DNA of 26,201 nucleotides, taken from assembly GCA_964512325.1 (NCBI GenBank), contig CAZEGN010000017.1, positions 1 to 26,201 on the forward strand, given 5' to 3'. A program made the position numbers and the translations under genes. The notes beneath the pieces were generated by a model. That model did not search any database, was not told the origin of the DNA, and saw nothing but the letters and a program-made list of their open reading frames with translations. Source of the DNA: JACQZO01 sp964512325. Its GTDB lineage: Bacteria; Patescibacteriota; Gracilibacteria; RBG-16-42-10. Shown here in pieces: positions 8,714 to 16,300 of this stretch (the first letter of the stretch is position 1; every line of letters begins with the position of its first letter).

Positions 8714-9636
8714 ATTATCCAGAAATCTTTAAAAAAGCGTGGGCAATAACAACAGAGCATCGGTATTTAAGAGTATTAGGCTCTATCGCATCTCTTTTTG
8801 CTTTGCTGATTGGTGCTTTTCGTATTCGTTATATCTTGCCTACCCCCATCGGAACGGGAAGAGATGTGTGGCAATTGCTGCAAACGCATACAGACAATCC
8901 ATTGGGCTATGCAATTTTATTAGGATTAGGGCTCATTCTGCTCTATGGCTTAGCCTTTGTTTTAAATATTATCAGTGAAGGCGGCATTATTAGTGCTATT
9001 GCCAAGATGAGCGATCATCAAGCACAGTTGAATTTGAGCAAGACTATTTCATTGGGTTTACAAAGCTTCTTGCCTCTAACTGAATTCCGAGTCTTGACCA
9101 ATGCCTTTCACATAGGCTCATACATCATGTATGTGCTGTTGATTCGGTTTTATCTGAATGTTTACATACCTGGAAATACTATTATTCAAGACTTTTTTCC
9201 ATTCATTATTATTTTCGGTGTGGTTGTTACTTTTGCGACTATTTTCCTGAATTATGCTGATTATCATCTTGTTATTCATAAGTCTACAGTAGTCGATGCT
9301 ATTAGAAAAAGTGGACGTCTGGTAATTTTTCACTTTCAGGAGACACTGCTAATTAGCCTGCTTATTTTCTTGATGATTATCAGAACATTGCTCAATTTAT
9401 TGTTAATTTTCGGCTTACCTGCTATTGCCGTATATATCACGACTTTTACACAAGTCATATTGCCCCAAACAGCAGCCATTGCGGTAGCAGTAACTTTTGT
9501 AGTATTAGTTTTTGCCTGGTCGGTCATTATTTCTGGCACACTAACCGTTTTTACCAATGCGGTATGGACATTGACCTTCTTAGAGCTTGAAAAAAAGCAG
9601 GATCATAAAATCTTGATGAGTGAACCTGATATGTAA
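8710..9636 (+). CDS. multi-pass membrane protein, similar to CPR 'stretched-helix' membrane proteins
   Basis: The 308-residue product begins NYPEIFKKAWAITTEHRYL, an amphipathic start typical of a loose group of uncharacterised membrane proteins (related to the GDPD membrane-domain/DUF-type six-helix proteins) in which a 'KKAW..T..HKYL' segment precedes the first helix. About six long hydrophobic segments follow (near residues 24-40, 65-88, 130-150, 160-182, 212-240 and 250-285). No active-site motif is visible. It overlaps the previous gene by four bases and is followed by murJ after 2 bases. Family assignment is by general resemblance only. Confidence 0.8.
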   Translation: MNYPEIFKKAWAITTEHRYLRVLGSIASLFALLIGAFRIRYILPTPIGTGRDVWQLLQTHTDNPLGYAILLGLGLILLYGLAFVLNIISEGGIISAIAKMSDHQAQLNLSKTISLGLQSFLPLTEFRVLTNAFHIGSYIMYVLLIRFYLNVYIPGNTIIQDFFPFIIIFGVVVTFATIFLNYADYHLVIHKSTVVDAIRKSGRLVIFHFQETLLISLLIFLMIIRTLLNLLLIFGLPAIAVYITTFTQVILPQTAAIAVAVTFVVLVFAWSVIISGTLTVFTNAVWTLTFLELEKKQDHKILMSEPDM

Positions 9637-9638
9637 AT

Positions 9639-11219
9639 ATGAAAGGAAAAACTGCAAGTCTGCTCCTAAATATTATCAAATCAAGCAGTATACTTCTGGG
9701 CATCGCCTCGTTGTTAAGCCGTTTGCTCGGATTAATGCGAGATCGCTTACTAACACACATGTTTGGTGCAACTCGTTTAGGGGGAGGACTCAGCGAGCTT
9801 GACGCCTACTACGCAGCCTTTCAACTGCCTGATCTGCTCTACCAGATTATTATCCTTGGCACGATTTCAGCCTGCTTTATCCCATATTTTACTGAGACTT
9901 ATCATAAAAATAAGACGGAAGGATGGAAACTGGCTAACAACACGCTCACCAGTATTATGCTAGTAATGACCGTTGTTGTGATTGGCACGATTGTATTTAG
10001 TAGACAAATACTTAGCTTGATTATTCCAGGTCTAGACCGTGAGACCTTTGATCTTACACTCCACATAACTCGTATCATGCTGATTTCACCACTGTTTTTT
10101 AGTATTAGTGGGATCACTGGAGCGATTTCAAATAGCTTTAAACGCTTCACAGCCTTCGCTCTGGCCCCTCTGCTTTATAATCTAACCATTATTCTGGCTA
10201 TATGGTTATTAGCACCTAGCTATGGCATTTATGGTGTCAGTATTGGGGTTGTAATAGGAGCCTTCTTCCATGCTTTTCTACAAACCTGGTCGGCATTGCG
10301 TGCTGGCTTTAGGCCGCAATTCTATATTAATTGGGAAAACAACACTTTCCGACAAATGATCAAAAGTAGCGCGCCGCGTTTACTGTCACTCGCAGTTTCA
10401 AGAATTAACACCATGGTAGATACCATTCTCGCTTCATTGCTCGTTACGGGCAGTATTACCATATTTAACTTAGCACAAAATATACAAAGCTTGCCCATGG
10501 GCGTTATTGGTGTATCGATTGCGGTAGCCAGTTTTCCTGTATTTACTGATTTTATTAATCAAGCAAAACATAAAGAATTGCATACATTCATTTGTGATAA
10601 AGTGCGCCGGGTAATTTATGTGTTACTTCCAATCACAGTAATTACTATTTTGCTAAGGACAGAAATTATTCGATTGCTCTTTGGTAGCGGTCGATTTAAT
10701 TGGACCGATACTATTATCACTGCCAATACACTTGGTATATTTGCGATCAGCTTTATTGCTCAAAGTTTAGTACCAATAATTACGCGCATATTCTACGCTT
10801 ATAAGGACACTACTTCACCGCTTATTATTTCAATTATTACTATTTTCATGAATATCATCTTTAGCATGCTATTCATATTTATTTTTGACCTCGAAGTAGT
10901 TTCACTTGCCTTGTCTTTTACAATAGCCAGCTTTATCCAAATTGCTTTTTGTATCAGCTTTCTTTACTCCAAATTTAATCTGAAAATCTTTTCTAAACAC
11001 GATGTCTCTTTTTATATTCAGACCATCATCGCCACTATTATTTGTGCTACTATTGCTCAAATTGTAAAAAGTCTCAGTGGCTTGCTTTTAGACCCTCTGG
11101 ATAGCTTCCTAAAAGTAAGTACAAAAATAGCGCTGTCTGGTGGAACAAGCGCTATTTGTTATATCTTGATTCAAACACTTTTCAAAAATCCACTCTCTTG
11201 GTTGCTTAAAAGGAACTAA
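9639..11219 (+). CDS. murJ: lipid II flippase MurJ (MviN)
   Basis: MurJ flips the peptidoglycan precursor lipid II across the cytoplasmic membrane. The N-terminal segment SILLGIASLLSRLLGLMRDRLL is the MviN family signature, and the 'DAYYAAFQLPDLLYQII' helix with the following GTISACFIPYF matches the family's 'DAFFVAFRIPNLLRRLF.EGA...AFVPVF' region. The 526 residues hold about 14 membrane helices, as expected for this MOP-superfamily flippase. Later family landmarks such as PRLLSLAVSRINTMVDT and LPMGVIGVSIAVASFPVFT are present. The gene is the last of the plus-strand run. Its stop codon interlocks with that of convergent rpmA (4 shared bases), and the rpmA terminator appears to lie in its 3' coding end. 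Confidence 0.95.
   Translation: MKGKTASLLLNIIKSSSILLGIASLLSRLLGLMRDRLLTHMFGATRLGGGLSELDAYYAAFQLPDLLYQIIILGTISACFIPYFTETYHKNKTEGWKLANNTLTSIMLVMTVVVIGTIVFSRQILSLIIPGLDRETFDLTLHITRIMLISPLFFSISGITGAISNSFKRFTAFALAPLLYNLTIILAIWLLAPSYGIYGVSIGVVIGAFFHAFLQTWSALRAGFRPQFYINWENNTFRQMIKSSAPRLLSLAVSRINTMVDTILASLLVTGSITIFNLAQNIQSLPMGVIGVSIAVASFPVFTDFINQAKHKELHTFICDKVRRVIYVLLPITVITILLRTEIIRLLFGSGRFNWTDTIITANTLGIFAISFIAQSLVPIITRIFYAYKDTTSPLIISIITIFMNIIFSMLFIFIFDLEVVSLALSFTIASFIQIAFCISFLYSKFNLKIFSKHDVSFYIQTIIATIICATIAQIVKSLSGLLLDPLDSFLKVSTKIALSGGTSAICYILIQTLFKNPLSWLLKRN
11121..11157 (-). terminator. intrinsic terminator for rpmA inside the 3' end of murJ
   Basis: On the minus strand a perfect 10-bp stem (AAATAGCGCT / AGCGCTATTT, 13-base loop) continues directly into TTTTTGT, about 60 bases after the rpmA stop. 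The sequence is also murJ coding sequence, so it serves two purposes if it works. Confidence 0.6.
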
Positions 11220-11497
11220 GCAATAGGTGCTACAGACACATAAGTAGCAACTCTGACACTTCCATCAAAGCGCTTTCTCTTTTTCTCTACAAACTCAACC
11301 ACACCATCTACTAAAGAGTACAAAGTATAATCCTTGCCCTGACTTACATTGGAACCAGCAAAGTATTTATTGCCCTTTTGGCGGATAATAATCGCACCAG
11401 CAGAGGCTACTTCACCTCCAAATAATTTCACACCAAGACGTTTTGCTTGGGAATCACGACCGTTATATACCGTACCACCAGCTTTTTTCGTTGCCAT
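11216..11497 (-). CDS. rpmA: ribosomal protein bL27
   Basis: bL27 sits near the peptidyl transferase centre of the 50S subunit. The start MATKKAGGTVYNGRDSQAKR and the following LGVKLFGG and IIIRQKG segments match the family, as do FAGSNV and GKDYTLY. At 93 residues it is near the usual length, with a slightly longer, more variable tail. It keeps the short N-terminus after Met rather than the cleavable extension of Firmicutes. The usual upstream partner rplU (bL21) is absent here; a methyltransferase lies upstream instead, 65 bases away. Its stop shares the four bases CTAA with the stop of convergent murJ. Confidence 0.95.
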   Translation of the reverse strand: MATKKAGGTVYNGRDSQAKRLGVKLFGGEVASAGAIIIRQKGNKYFAGSNVSQGKDYTLYSLVDGVVEFVEKKRKRFDGSVRVATYVSVAPIA

Positions 11498-11562
11498 AAA
11501 AAATAAACCATTAAATTAACCGGCAGGATTATAGCACGTCATTGCAGAAATACAAATCAAAA

Positions 11563-12675
11563 TTATGCGTTTTTAGTCGGTCTACAAACCAATTTGGTAA
11601 TTTCTCTACCAACAATCTGATTAGAACGAATATAATCAGCTTGAAAGACTTTTTCCCAGCCAGCTTGCAGTAGAATGTTCCATGTTCGTAATGCCAAACG
11701 AGAAAAACCGGCATCAGTACTAACAAAAGGCGTACCTAAAACGATAGTATGAATATGAGATTTTAACAAACGAGAAAAAAACTTTTGATATAACGGTTCA
11801 ACTTCTTGCCAAAAATGACGCAGATCAGAAGGGGAAGCTGCTTTTTGAGTCTGAGGCTGGCCTAAAAAGCCTTCAGCAACAATACAAGAAGCGGATGCCG
11901 CTTGTTCTGTCCATGGCGCAGTAATATCCTGCTGCCAAATGGCTTTAATATAAGATCGCTGATCAGCATTGAGTAAAGCATTAGCATTTTCGCAAGAGGC
12001 GAGCACCGCCGCCTTATCCTTATCGCTGCCAAGGACGGTCTTATTCAGTAAGGCAGCTTCAATCAAAATAGTACCTGTACCGCAGAAAGGATCCCAAAGC
12101 ATATCCTGAGCCTGAATACCGGCACCATTAATCATTATCTGTGCCAACTTCGGAGGAAGCATGCCCCTTAGCATTGACCGAGATGGCTTACCATAATCAC
12201 GTTCGCTATAAGCTTCAATTGATTGTTGCCCCACTGCTATACCAAACAAATACTGACCAGGACTCTGCTCCAACCAACAAAAAACCAGGCCTTTTTCAGC
12301 TAGAAGATATCTTTTATCTAGGCGATAACGAACCTTACGGTTCATAATTGTCTTAATATCTTCAAGCATACTTTTTCGCTCATGGTCACTTATATGCTCA
12401 GCAATGAGAGTCATTTCACGACCAGAGAGCTCTTGTAGCCAGCCCTGCAAAATCATCTTGGCTTTTTGCCAAGAATCAAACATATAGTCATGAAACCAAA
12501 TAATTTCCTTCGTTCCCCCCAATTGAGATTGCAAAGTCTCGAATACTAAAGTGGCAGCATTCTTATCATCCAAAGTGAGTCCCAAAGCATGTGGCTTTAA
12601 AGGTCTATTTGCTAGAACTGTGGTCAATTCCCATTCCGCTAAAGCGCGATTATTTCCCAAACAAAATAAATACAT
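11563..12675 (-). CDS. THUMP/UPF0020-type RNA methyltransferase with altered motif IV
   Basis: The SAM-binding motif I (LWDPFCGTGTILIEA, near residue 195) is the hallmark of the TRM11/TrmG10/RlmL-type N2-guanine methyltransferases. The roughly 160 residues before it fit a THUMP-like RNA-binding half, ending with the family's 'ERDYGKPSRSMLRGMLPPKLAQIMIN' segment (compare 'R....P.R..SM.PKLARALVN'). The catalytic motif IV, normally D-P-P-Y, reads AEGFLGQP here. Related CPR and archaeal proteins with a 'TEPYLG' variant come to mind, so it may be a divergent subfamily rather than a dead enzyme. The likely substrate is a guanosine in tRNA. The 370-residue protein starts at ATG on the minus strand and ends 65 bases before the rpmA start, suggesting cotranscription. 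Confidence 0.8.
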   Translation of the reverse strand: MYLFCLGNNRALAEWELTTVLANRPLKPHALGLTLDDKNAATLVFETLQSQLGGTKEIIWFHDYMFDSWQKAKMILQGWLQELSGREMTLIAEHISDHERKSMLEDIKTIMNRKVRYRLDKRYLLAEKGLVFCWLEQSPGQYLFGIAVGQQSIEAYSERDYGKPSRSMLRGMLPPKLAQIMINGAGIQAQDMLWDPFCGTGTILIEAALLNKTVLGSDKDKAAVLASCENANALLNADQRSYIKAIWQQDITAPWTEQAASASCIVAEGFLGQPQTQKAASPSDLRHFWQEVEPLYQKFFSRLLKSHIHTIVLGTPFVSTDAGFSRLALRTWNILLQAGWEKVFQADYIRSNQIVGREITKLVCRPTKNA

Positions 12676-12744
12676 AGATGAAAAACAAGTCAGTGAAGCC
12701 CATAACAGTCATACGGTATACTGAATACCATTAACTGTAAACGT

Positions 12745-12936
12745 ATGAAGACACTTAAAAGGATAGGTAACAGTCTATTTATTATACTAGCAAGTATCGC
12801 TCTTAGTATCAGCAGTTATTATGCCGGCTATTATAGCAGAACGATTCAGACTCAATGCGACCCTTTTCAAATTATTAATGACAGTCCACTAAAGCCATAC
12901 CCAAACATTGATGAATTGCTCAAAAAGACAAACTAG
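12745..12936 (+). CDS. small one-pass membrane protein
   Basis: The 63-residue product has a positively charged start (MKTLKRIGN), one hydrophobic segment at about residues 9-28, and a polar tail with one cysteine. It could be an uncleaved membrane anchor or a signal peptide. The ATG is preceded by TATACT at 12717-12722, a good -10 sequence that lies across a 5-bp inverted repeat (GGTAT/ATACC), but no -35 is evident. It is divergent from the methyltransferase, and its stop interlocks by four bases with the stop of the convergent HisRS-like gene. The function is unknown. Confidence 0.6.
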   Translation: MKTLKRIGNSLFIILASIALSISSYYAGYYSRTIQTQCDPFQIINDSPLKPYPNIDELLKKTN

Positions 12937-13526
12937 TCTTCCAACATGCGTGCACCGGTAGTTGTTTTTTCTAAGCGTACACGATCAAGCTCAACTGGGG
13001 GAATGCGTGAAAGGAAGTATTCATTAATGTCGGCCAGAGCCACTGCTTCACGTTTGCCAGTTTTCATATCACGCACAATTACAGTACCCTCCTCAACCTC
13101 CATCCTACCAATAAGGACGCAGTAAGGAATACGGAACTTGTAAGCAATATCAGCCTGCTCCTGCATACTTCCTTTACCCATACTGCCAATAACCTTAATC
13201 CCTTGATTGCGCAATTGATAGAGCAACTCCAAACTTCTTTTTTTAGCCTCAGGTCCAAGTTGAGCAACGTATACATGGATATTATCTTTGAAAGGAATAA
13301 AGATGTTGCTATGTCGCATAACATTAATCACTTCTTCCAAATTAATAAACAAGGACCTTCCTGAAATACCGCTTTCTTCAGCTTCAGCTAGAATGTTTTG
13401 GTAGTGACCGATATAGCCCACCTTTTTCTCATTGAGATAAATTTCTCCATACAAAGGTTGAAAAAAAGTATATTCCGTCGGGAACAAATTCGGTAGCCAC
13501 TCGAAGTCAACATTTAATGCACCCAA
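12933..13526 (-). CDS. HisRS-like C-terminal part (motif-3 region plus anticodon-binding domain), split from its N-terminal half
   Basis: Residues about 85-185 match the class II anticodon-binding domain of histidyl-tRNA synthetase (VHVYVAQLGPEAKKRSLELLYQLRNQGIKV, then a segment resembling 'K.QFKYADK..A.F.LILGE.E...GTV.VKD'). The first 60 residues occupy the place of the HisRS 'LG.PYE.DP.LVRGLDYYT.TVFE' region, but the histidine-binding sequence is replaced by LFPTEYTFFQPLYGE, and the GIGIERL motif 3 is not present. The frame must start at TTG (13526-13524), because a TAA lies just upstream in frame. It lies 16 bases behind the stop of the N-terminal part and in another frame. See the other half for joint interpretation. 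No Shine-Dalgarno sequence is visible. Confidence 0.7.
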   Translation of the reverse strand: MGALNVDFEWLPNLFPTEYTFFQPLYGEIYLNEKKVGYIGHYQNILAEAEESGISGRSLFINLEEVINVMRHSNIFIPFKDNIHVYVAQLGPEAKKRSLELLYQLRNQGIKVIGSMGKGSMQEQADIAYKFRIPYCVLIGRMEVEEGTVIVRDMKTGKREAVALADINEYFLSRIPPVELDRVRLEKTTTGARMLED

Positions 13527-13542
13527 GTACTCTTATAAAGGA

Positions 13543-14262
13543 TCAGTTGCGCATGGCTTTGCTGAGTTTTTCAAGTTTTGGCGCTAACTTTGCCAGAATC
13601 TGACAATCCTCCTCCGCACAGGTCAATAGCGGCAAGAAATTTTTGTGTTCAGCATCTTGTTTACAATTAGGACACATTGATCTCTCTTTGCCTAAATAAT
13701 ATTGTTCAAGTTCTTGCAAAAATTGTGCACGCGTCTCTTGATTGCCAACTTTGCCCAGCTTTATTTTAAGTTCCGCTTTCATACCGACATCGTCACATAC
13801 AGTTTGCCAAATTTTCAGCAGCTGGGCATCCAGTGCTGGATCTTCTTCACCCAAAATTTCCACATCAAAACCAAGATATTGTTTCACCAAAAGGTTGCCT
13901 TGTTGTTCTTCTGTGGCGAAACACAAATCCAGGGCATAAAGCTCTTGCGGCTGAGGATCATCGACCATTCTATGAGTCACATAAGCACGCCATATCCCCC
14001 ACATAAACCCACTACGCAACACCAAATCATTGGTCACATTGCCCGCTAAATTAAAAGTAACTTTATGTCCCCACTCCGGACCATGAGGTAAATTTTCAAT
14101 AATTACCGGCCTTTCAAAAATGGGTGTGGTAATACGTCGTATACCAGATTGACGACAGCGGTAACGGATAACTTTCTTAATATAAGAGGCAACGCTATGT
14201 TCATCTGGCAACATATCGCGCATGCCACGGGGAGGACTGTAAAAAATACCTTTTTTTGCCAC
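13543..14262 (-). CDS. HisRS-like N-terminal part, catalytic motifs degenerate
   Basis: The start SPPRGMRDMLPDE is motif-1-type HisRS sequence ('PRGTRDYLP'). LVLRSGFMWGIWRAYVTHRM occupies the place of the ATP-binding 'LALRPEGTAPVARAYVEH', with RPEGT lost. The motif 2 stretch 'FRYERPQKGRYREFHQ' is replaced by LCFATEEQQGNLLVKQ, after which 'FGVEVIG' is recognisable as LGFDVEILGEED. A CPNC...C...C zinc-like cluster (residues about 195-220) matches the insertion found in many small-genome HisRS. Loss of the motif 2 arginine makes aminoacylation unlikely. I chose GTG at 14262 (VAKKGIFYSPPRG): the longer frame to 14340 adds a spurious hydrophobic leader read through the hairpin at 14336-14369. It could be a HisZ-like or tRNA-binding paralogue in two pieces, or a decaying gene. 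Confidence 0.7.
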   Translation of the reverse strand: MAKKGIFYSPPRGMRDMLPDEHSVASYIKKVIRYRCRQSGIRRITTPIFERPVIIENLPHGPEWGHKVTFNLAGNVTNDLVLRSGFMWGIWRAYVTHRMVDDPQPQELYALDLCFATEEQQGNLLVKQYLGFDVEILGEEDPALDAQLLKIWQTVCDDVGMKAELKIKLGKVGNQETRAQFLQELEQYYLGKERSMCPNCKQDAEHKNFLPLLTCAEEDCQILAKLAPKLEKLSKAMRN

Positions 14263-14335
14263 GAGAATTAAATAAGACAATAGTATTAATGACAAAAATA
14301 GGGGAAAGTCGCAAGAGCAATTGCAAATTAGCTCA

Positions 14336-14376
14336 AACATCGGTTATAAAAACTACAGTAACCGATGTTCTTTTTT
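14336..14376 (+). terminator. intrinsic-terminator-like hairpin between divergent genes
   Basis: A perfect 11-bp stem (AACATCGGTTA / TAACCGATGTT) with a 12-base loop is followed on the plus strand by C and six T. The nearest plus-strand gene upstream is the small membrane protein ending at 12936, so it would stop transcription antisense to the HisRS-like genes. It lies 33 bases before the SLH-CAP ATG and might instead be a leader attenuator. Confidence 0.5.
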
Positions 14377-14409
14377 CCCCGTATTAATAAGTAAGCAGAA
14401 TAAACTTTT

Positions 14410-15711
14410 ATGAAACAATTCACTCTTGGTGCCTATTTATGCATTGCTACGCTCAGCTTGTCACTGCTAACCACACCGACTTTTGCTGCCACAGCGACAA
14501 CTACTACAGCGACAACTACTACCCCGACACCAAGTGCCACAACAACATCACAACAGCCCACTTCCACTAGCACTCCAGCTTCTACAGCAGCTCCAACAAA
14601 CACACCGACAACTAGCAATAAGCCTGAGGTGCTCTTTAGTGATATCACCCAAGACTATAGTGATTATGCTGCAATTCAAGCTGTTGTACAGAACAGAATT
14701 ATGAATGGTTATGGTGATGGAACATTTAGACCTGACCAACCAATTACACGTGCCGAAACAACAAAAGTAATTGCTCTCGCCACAAAGAAAAATGTATCTA
14801 CCACAGCAAAAATCAATCTACCCTTCAGTGATGTTTCACCTCAAGACAGTTTGCTGCCATACATTCAATATAGTTATGACAACAAAATCATCAAAGGCTA
14901 TCCAGATAAGACATTTCGTCCAGGCAAACCAGTGAGCCGTGGAGAGTTTCTCAAAATATTCATGTTGACCACTAATAGTGTATTTACCGACTATAATACA
15001 GGTGAAGCCTTCTTAGATGTAGCAGCCAACCATGATTTAGCTAGTTACATTTATTCAGCTCGCGCTCTTGGATATATTAGCGGCAGCAGTAATGGCTTGT
15101 TCTATCCAAACCAAGCAATTACACGCGGAGAAGCAGCCAAAATTATTTCGATTTATTTAAGCTATCAGAACTACGACTTTCCAGAACCTTCAGCACTCGC
15201 GGTAAAAATGGCTGATGCCATTAATCAAAAGCGAAAAGATGCCGGAAAACCACCTTTAACACTCGATGCCAAACTCTCTAGCATTGCTGAAGCACAAAGC
15301 AAGATATTATTTAATCAGTGGCACTTTCTCAGCAAGGAGGCCAAGAAGAACTATGAACAGCAGCATGCACGTGACGCTAATCAAGACACCCAACTTCCTT
15401 GGACATCGCATCGTAATGCCAGTGGTCTGACTTTTGACCAGTGGTTTTCGCTCGCCAGCAAGAAATACACTATTGGCTATAGTGAAGCGACACAAAATAT
15501 CGCACATGCCTTTTATGACAGCTCAACTCCCAGCGACAGAGTATTAGATATTATCAATAAGATGACTGAGAAAGGACCGGACAAGAACTACCTATATGCT
15601 CATGCGTATAATCTCTTTGGCACCTATGTCGACTATACTCATATCGGTCTTGGCATTGTCGTAGGCGATGATCCTGAAGAAATGTATGTAACTCAGATTC
15701 TGACAAAATAA
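14410..15711 (+). CDS. secreted protein with three SLH repeats and a C-terminal CAP (SCP-like) domain
   Basis: The 433-residue protein begins with a signal peptide (hydrophobic core 7-20, likely cleavage after TFAA near 27). Residues 28-70 form a Thr/Ser/Pro-rich linker. Three S-layer-homology repeats follow: about 76-125 (FSDI...GYGDGTFRPDQPITRAE), 139-186 (FSDV...GYPDKTFRPGKPVSRGEF) and 201-250 (FLDV...GSSNGLFYPNQAITRGEA). SLH domains normally tether proteins to pyruvylated wall polysaccharide. From about 265 the sequence resembles a CAP domain, with 'INQKRKDAGKPPLTLDAKLSSIAEAQS' matching its first helix and IGLGIVVGDD its last strands, but family metal ligands are only partly clear. It is probably a cell-surface protein. 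The start is the first ATG and no Shine-Dalgarno sequence precedes it. Confidence 0.88.
   Translation: MKQFTLGAYLCIATLSLSLLTTPTFAATATTTTATTTTPTPSATTTSQQPTSTSTPASTAAPTNTPTTSNKPEVLFSDITQDYSDYAAIQAVVQNRIMNGYGDGTFRPDQPITRAETTKVIALATKKNVSTTAKINLPFSDVSPQDSLLPYIQYSYDNKIIKGYPDKTFRPGKPVSRGEFLKIFMLTTNSVFTDYNTGEAFLDVAANHDLASYIYSARALGYISGSSNGLFYPNQAITRGEAAKIISIYLSYQNYDFPEPSALAVKMADAINQKRKDAGKPPLTLDAKLSSIAEAQSKILFNQWHFLSKEAKKNYEQQHARDANQDTQLPWTSHRNASGLTFDQWFSLASKKYTIGYSEATQNIAHAFYDSSTPSDRVLDIINKMTEKGPDKNYLYAHAYNLFGTYVDYTHIGLGIVVGDDPEEMYVTQILTK
14491..14520 (+). repeat. two tandem 15-base units in the Thr-rich linker
   Basis: ACAGCGACAACTACT occurs twice, head to tail, without mismatch. It encodes a threonine-rich pentapeptide, so copy-number change would lengthen the linker by five residues. 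Confidence 0.9.
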
Positions 15712-15719
15712 ACGTCCAA

Positions 15720-15748
15720 TTGACACAAATCTTAACCTAAGATATCAA
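15720..15748 (+). promoter_or_regulatory. sigma-70-type promoter for greA
   Basis: TTGACA (15720-15725), a 17-base spacer and TATCAA (15743-15748) give a start near 15755, about 20 bases before the ATG. The -35 lies just behind the SLH-CAP stop codon. Confidence 0.6.
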
Positions 15749-15775
15749 TTAAACGCTTCGATTATATCAATCCAT

Positions 15776-16300
15776 ATGGCAACTAAGCCCACCAAAACAC
15801 GTTCCAAAGCCACCAAAAACACTCGCAGTCAGCAAGAAGAGGTGCTTTTAACCAAAGAAGGTCTAGAAGCATTAACTATTGAGCTTAACAATCTCAAAAC
15901 AGTACGCCGTCGCGAAGTTGCACAACGTTTGAAAGAGGCTATCAGTTATGGAGACTTATCAGAAAATGCGGAATATGCAGAGGCACGTGATGAACAGGCT
16001 TTTGTTGAAGGAAGAATATTGCAACTCGAACAACAGATCAAAAATGCAAAGGTCATTTCCGGCACGAATAAACATGTCACTGTGGTCCAAATTGGTCATA
16101 CAGTGACACTAAAGAATCTGCAGACCAAATCAAAAGAGACCTATACTATTGTTGGGTCGACTGAAGCTGATCCAATGGCAGGCAAGATTTCTAATGAATC
16201 TCCTGTTGGTAAGAGCATTTTGGGTAAAGGCGTGGGCGAGAAAGTAGATATTGCTGTACCGGAGGGTCGCGCTCAATATGAAATTTTACAAGTAGACTAA
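15776..16300 (+). CDS. greA: transcription elongation factor GreA
   Basis: GreA enters the secondary channel of stalled RNA polymerase and stimulates cleavage of the backtracked RNA. The family's N-terminal coiled coil is clear: LLTKEGLEALTIELNNLK, then the tip GDLSENAEYAEARDEQAF with the acidic D and E that hold the catalytic magnesium. The C-terminal FKBP-like domain follows, including ISNESPVGKSILGKGVGEKV. The 174-residue length exceeds the usual 158 because of a Lys/Arg/Thr-rich N-terminal extension of about 22 residues (ATKPTKTRSKATKN...), probably disordered and possibly RNA- or DNA-binding. It has its own promoter. Its stop shares four bases with the stop of the convergent membrane protein. 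Confidence 0.96.
   Translation: MATKPTKTRSKATKNTRSQQEEVLLTKEGLEALTIELNNLKTVRRREVAQRLKEAISYGDLSENAEYAEARDEQAFVEGRILQLEQQIKNAKVISGTNKHVTVVQIGHTVTLKNLQTKSKETYTIVGSTEADPMAGKISNESPVGKSILGKGVGEKVDIAVPEGRAQYEILQVD

Noticed and set aside
14263..14340. A hydrophobic N-terminal extension of the HisRS-like protein that could look like a signal anchor
   Set aside because: HisRS homology starts at the GTG at 14262, and the extension reads into the terminator-like hairpin at 14336-14369.
14433..14739. Val/Ala-rich and Gln-rich open frames opposite or beside the start of the SLH-CAP gene
   Set aside because: They are shadows of the low-complexity Thr-rich linker.
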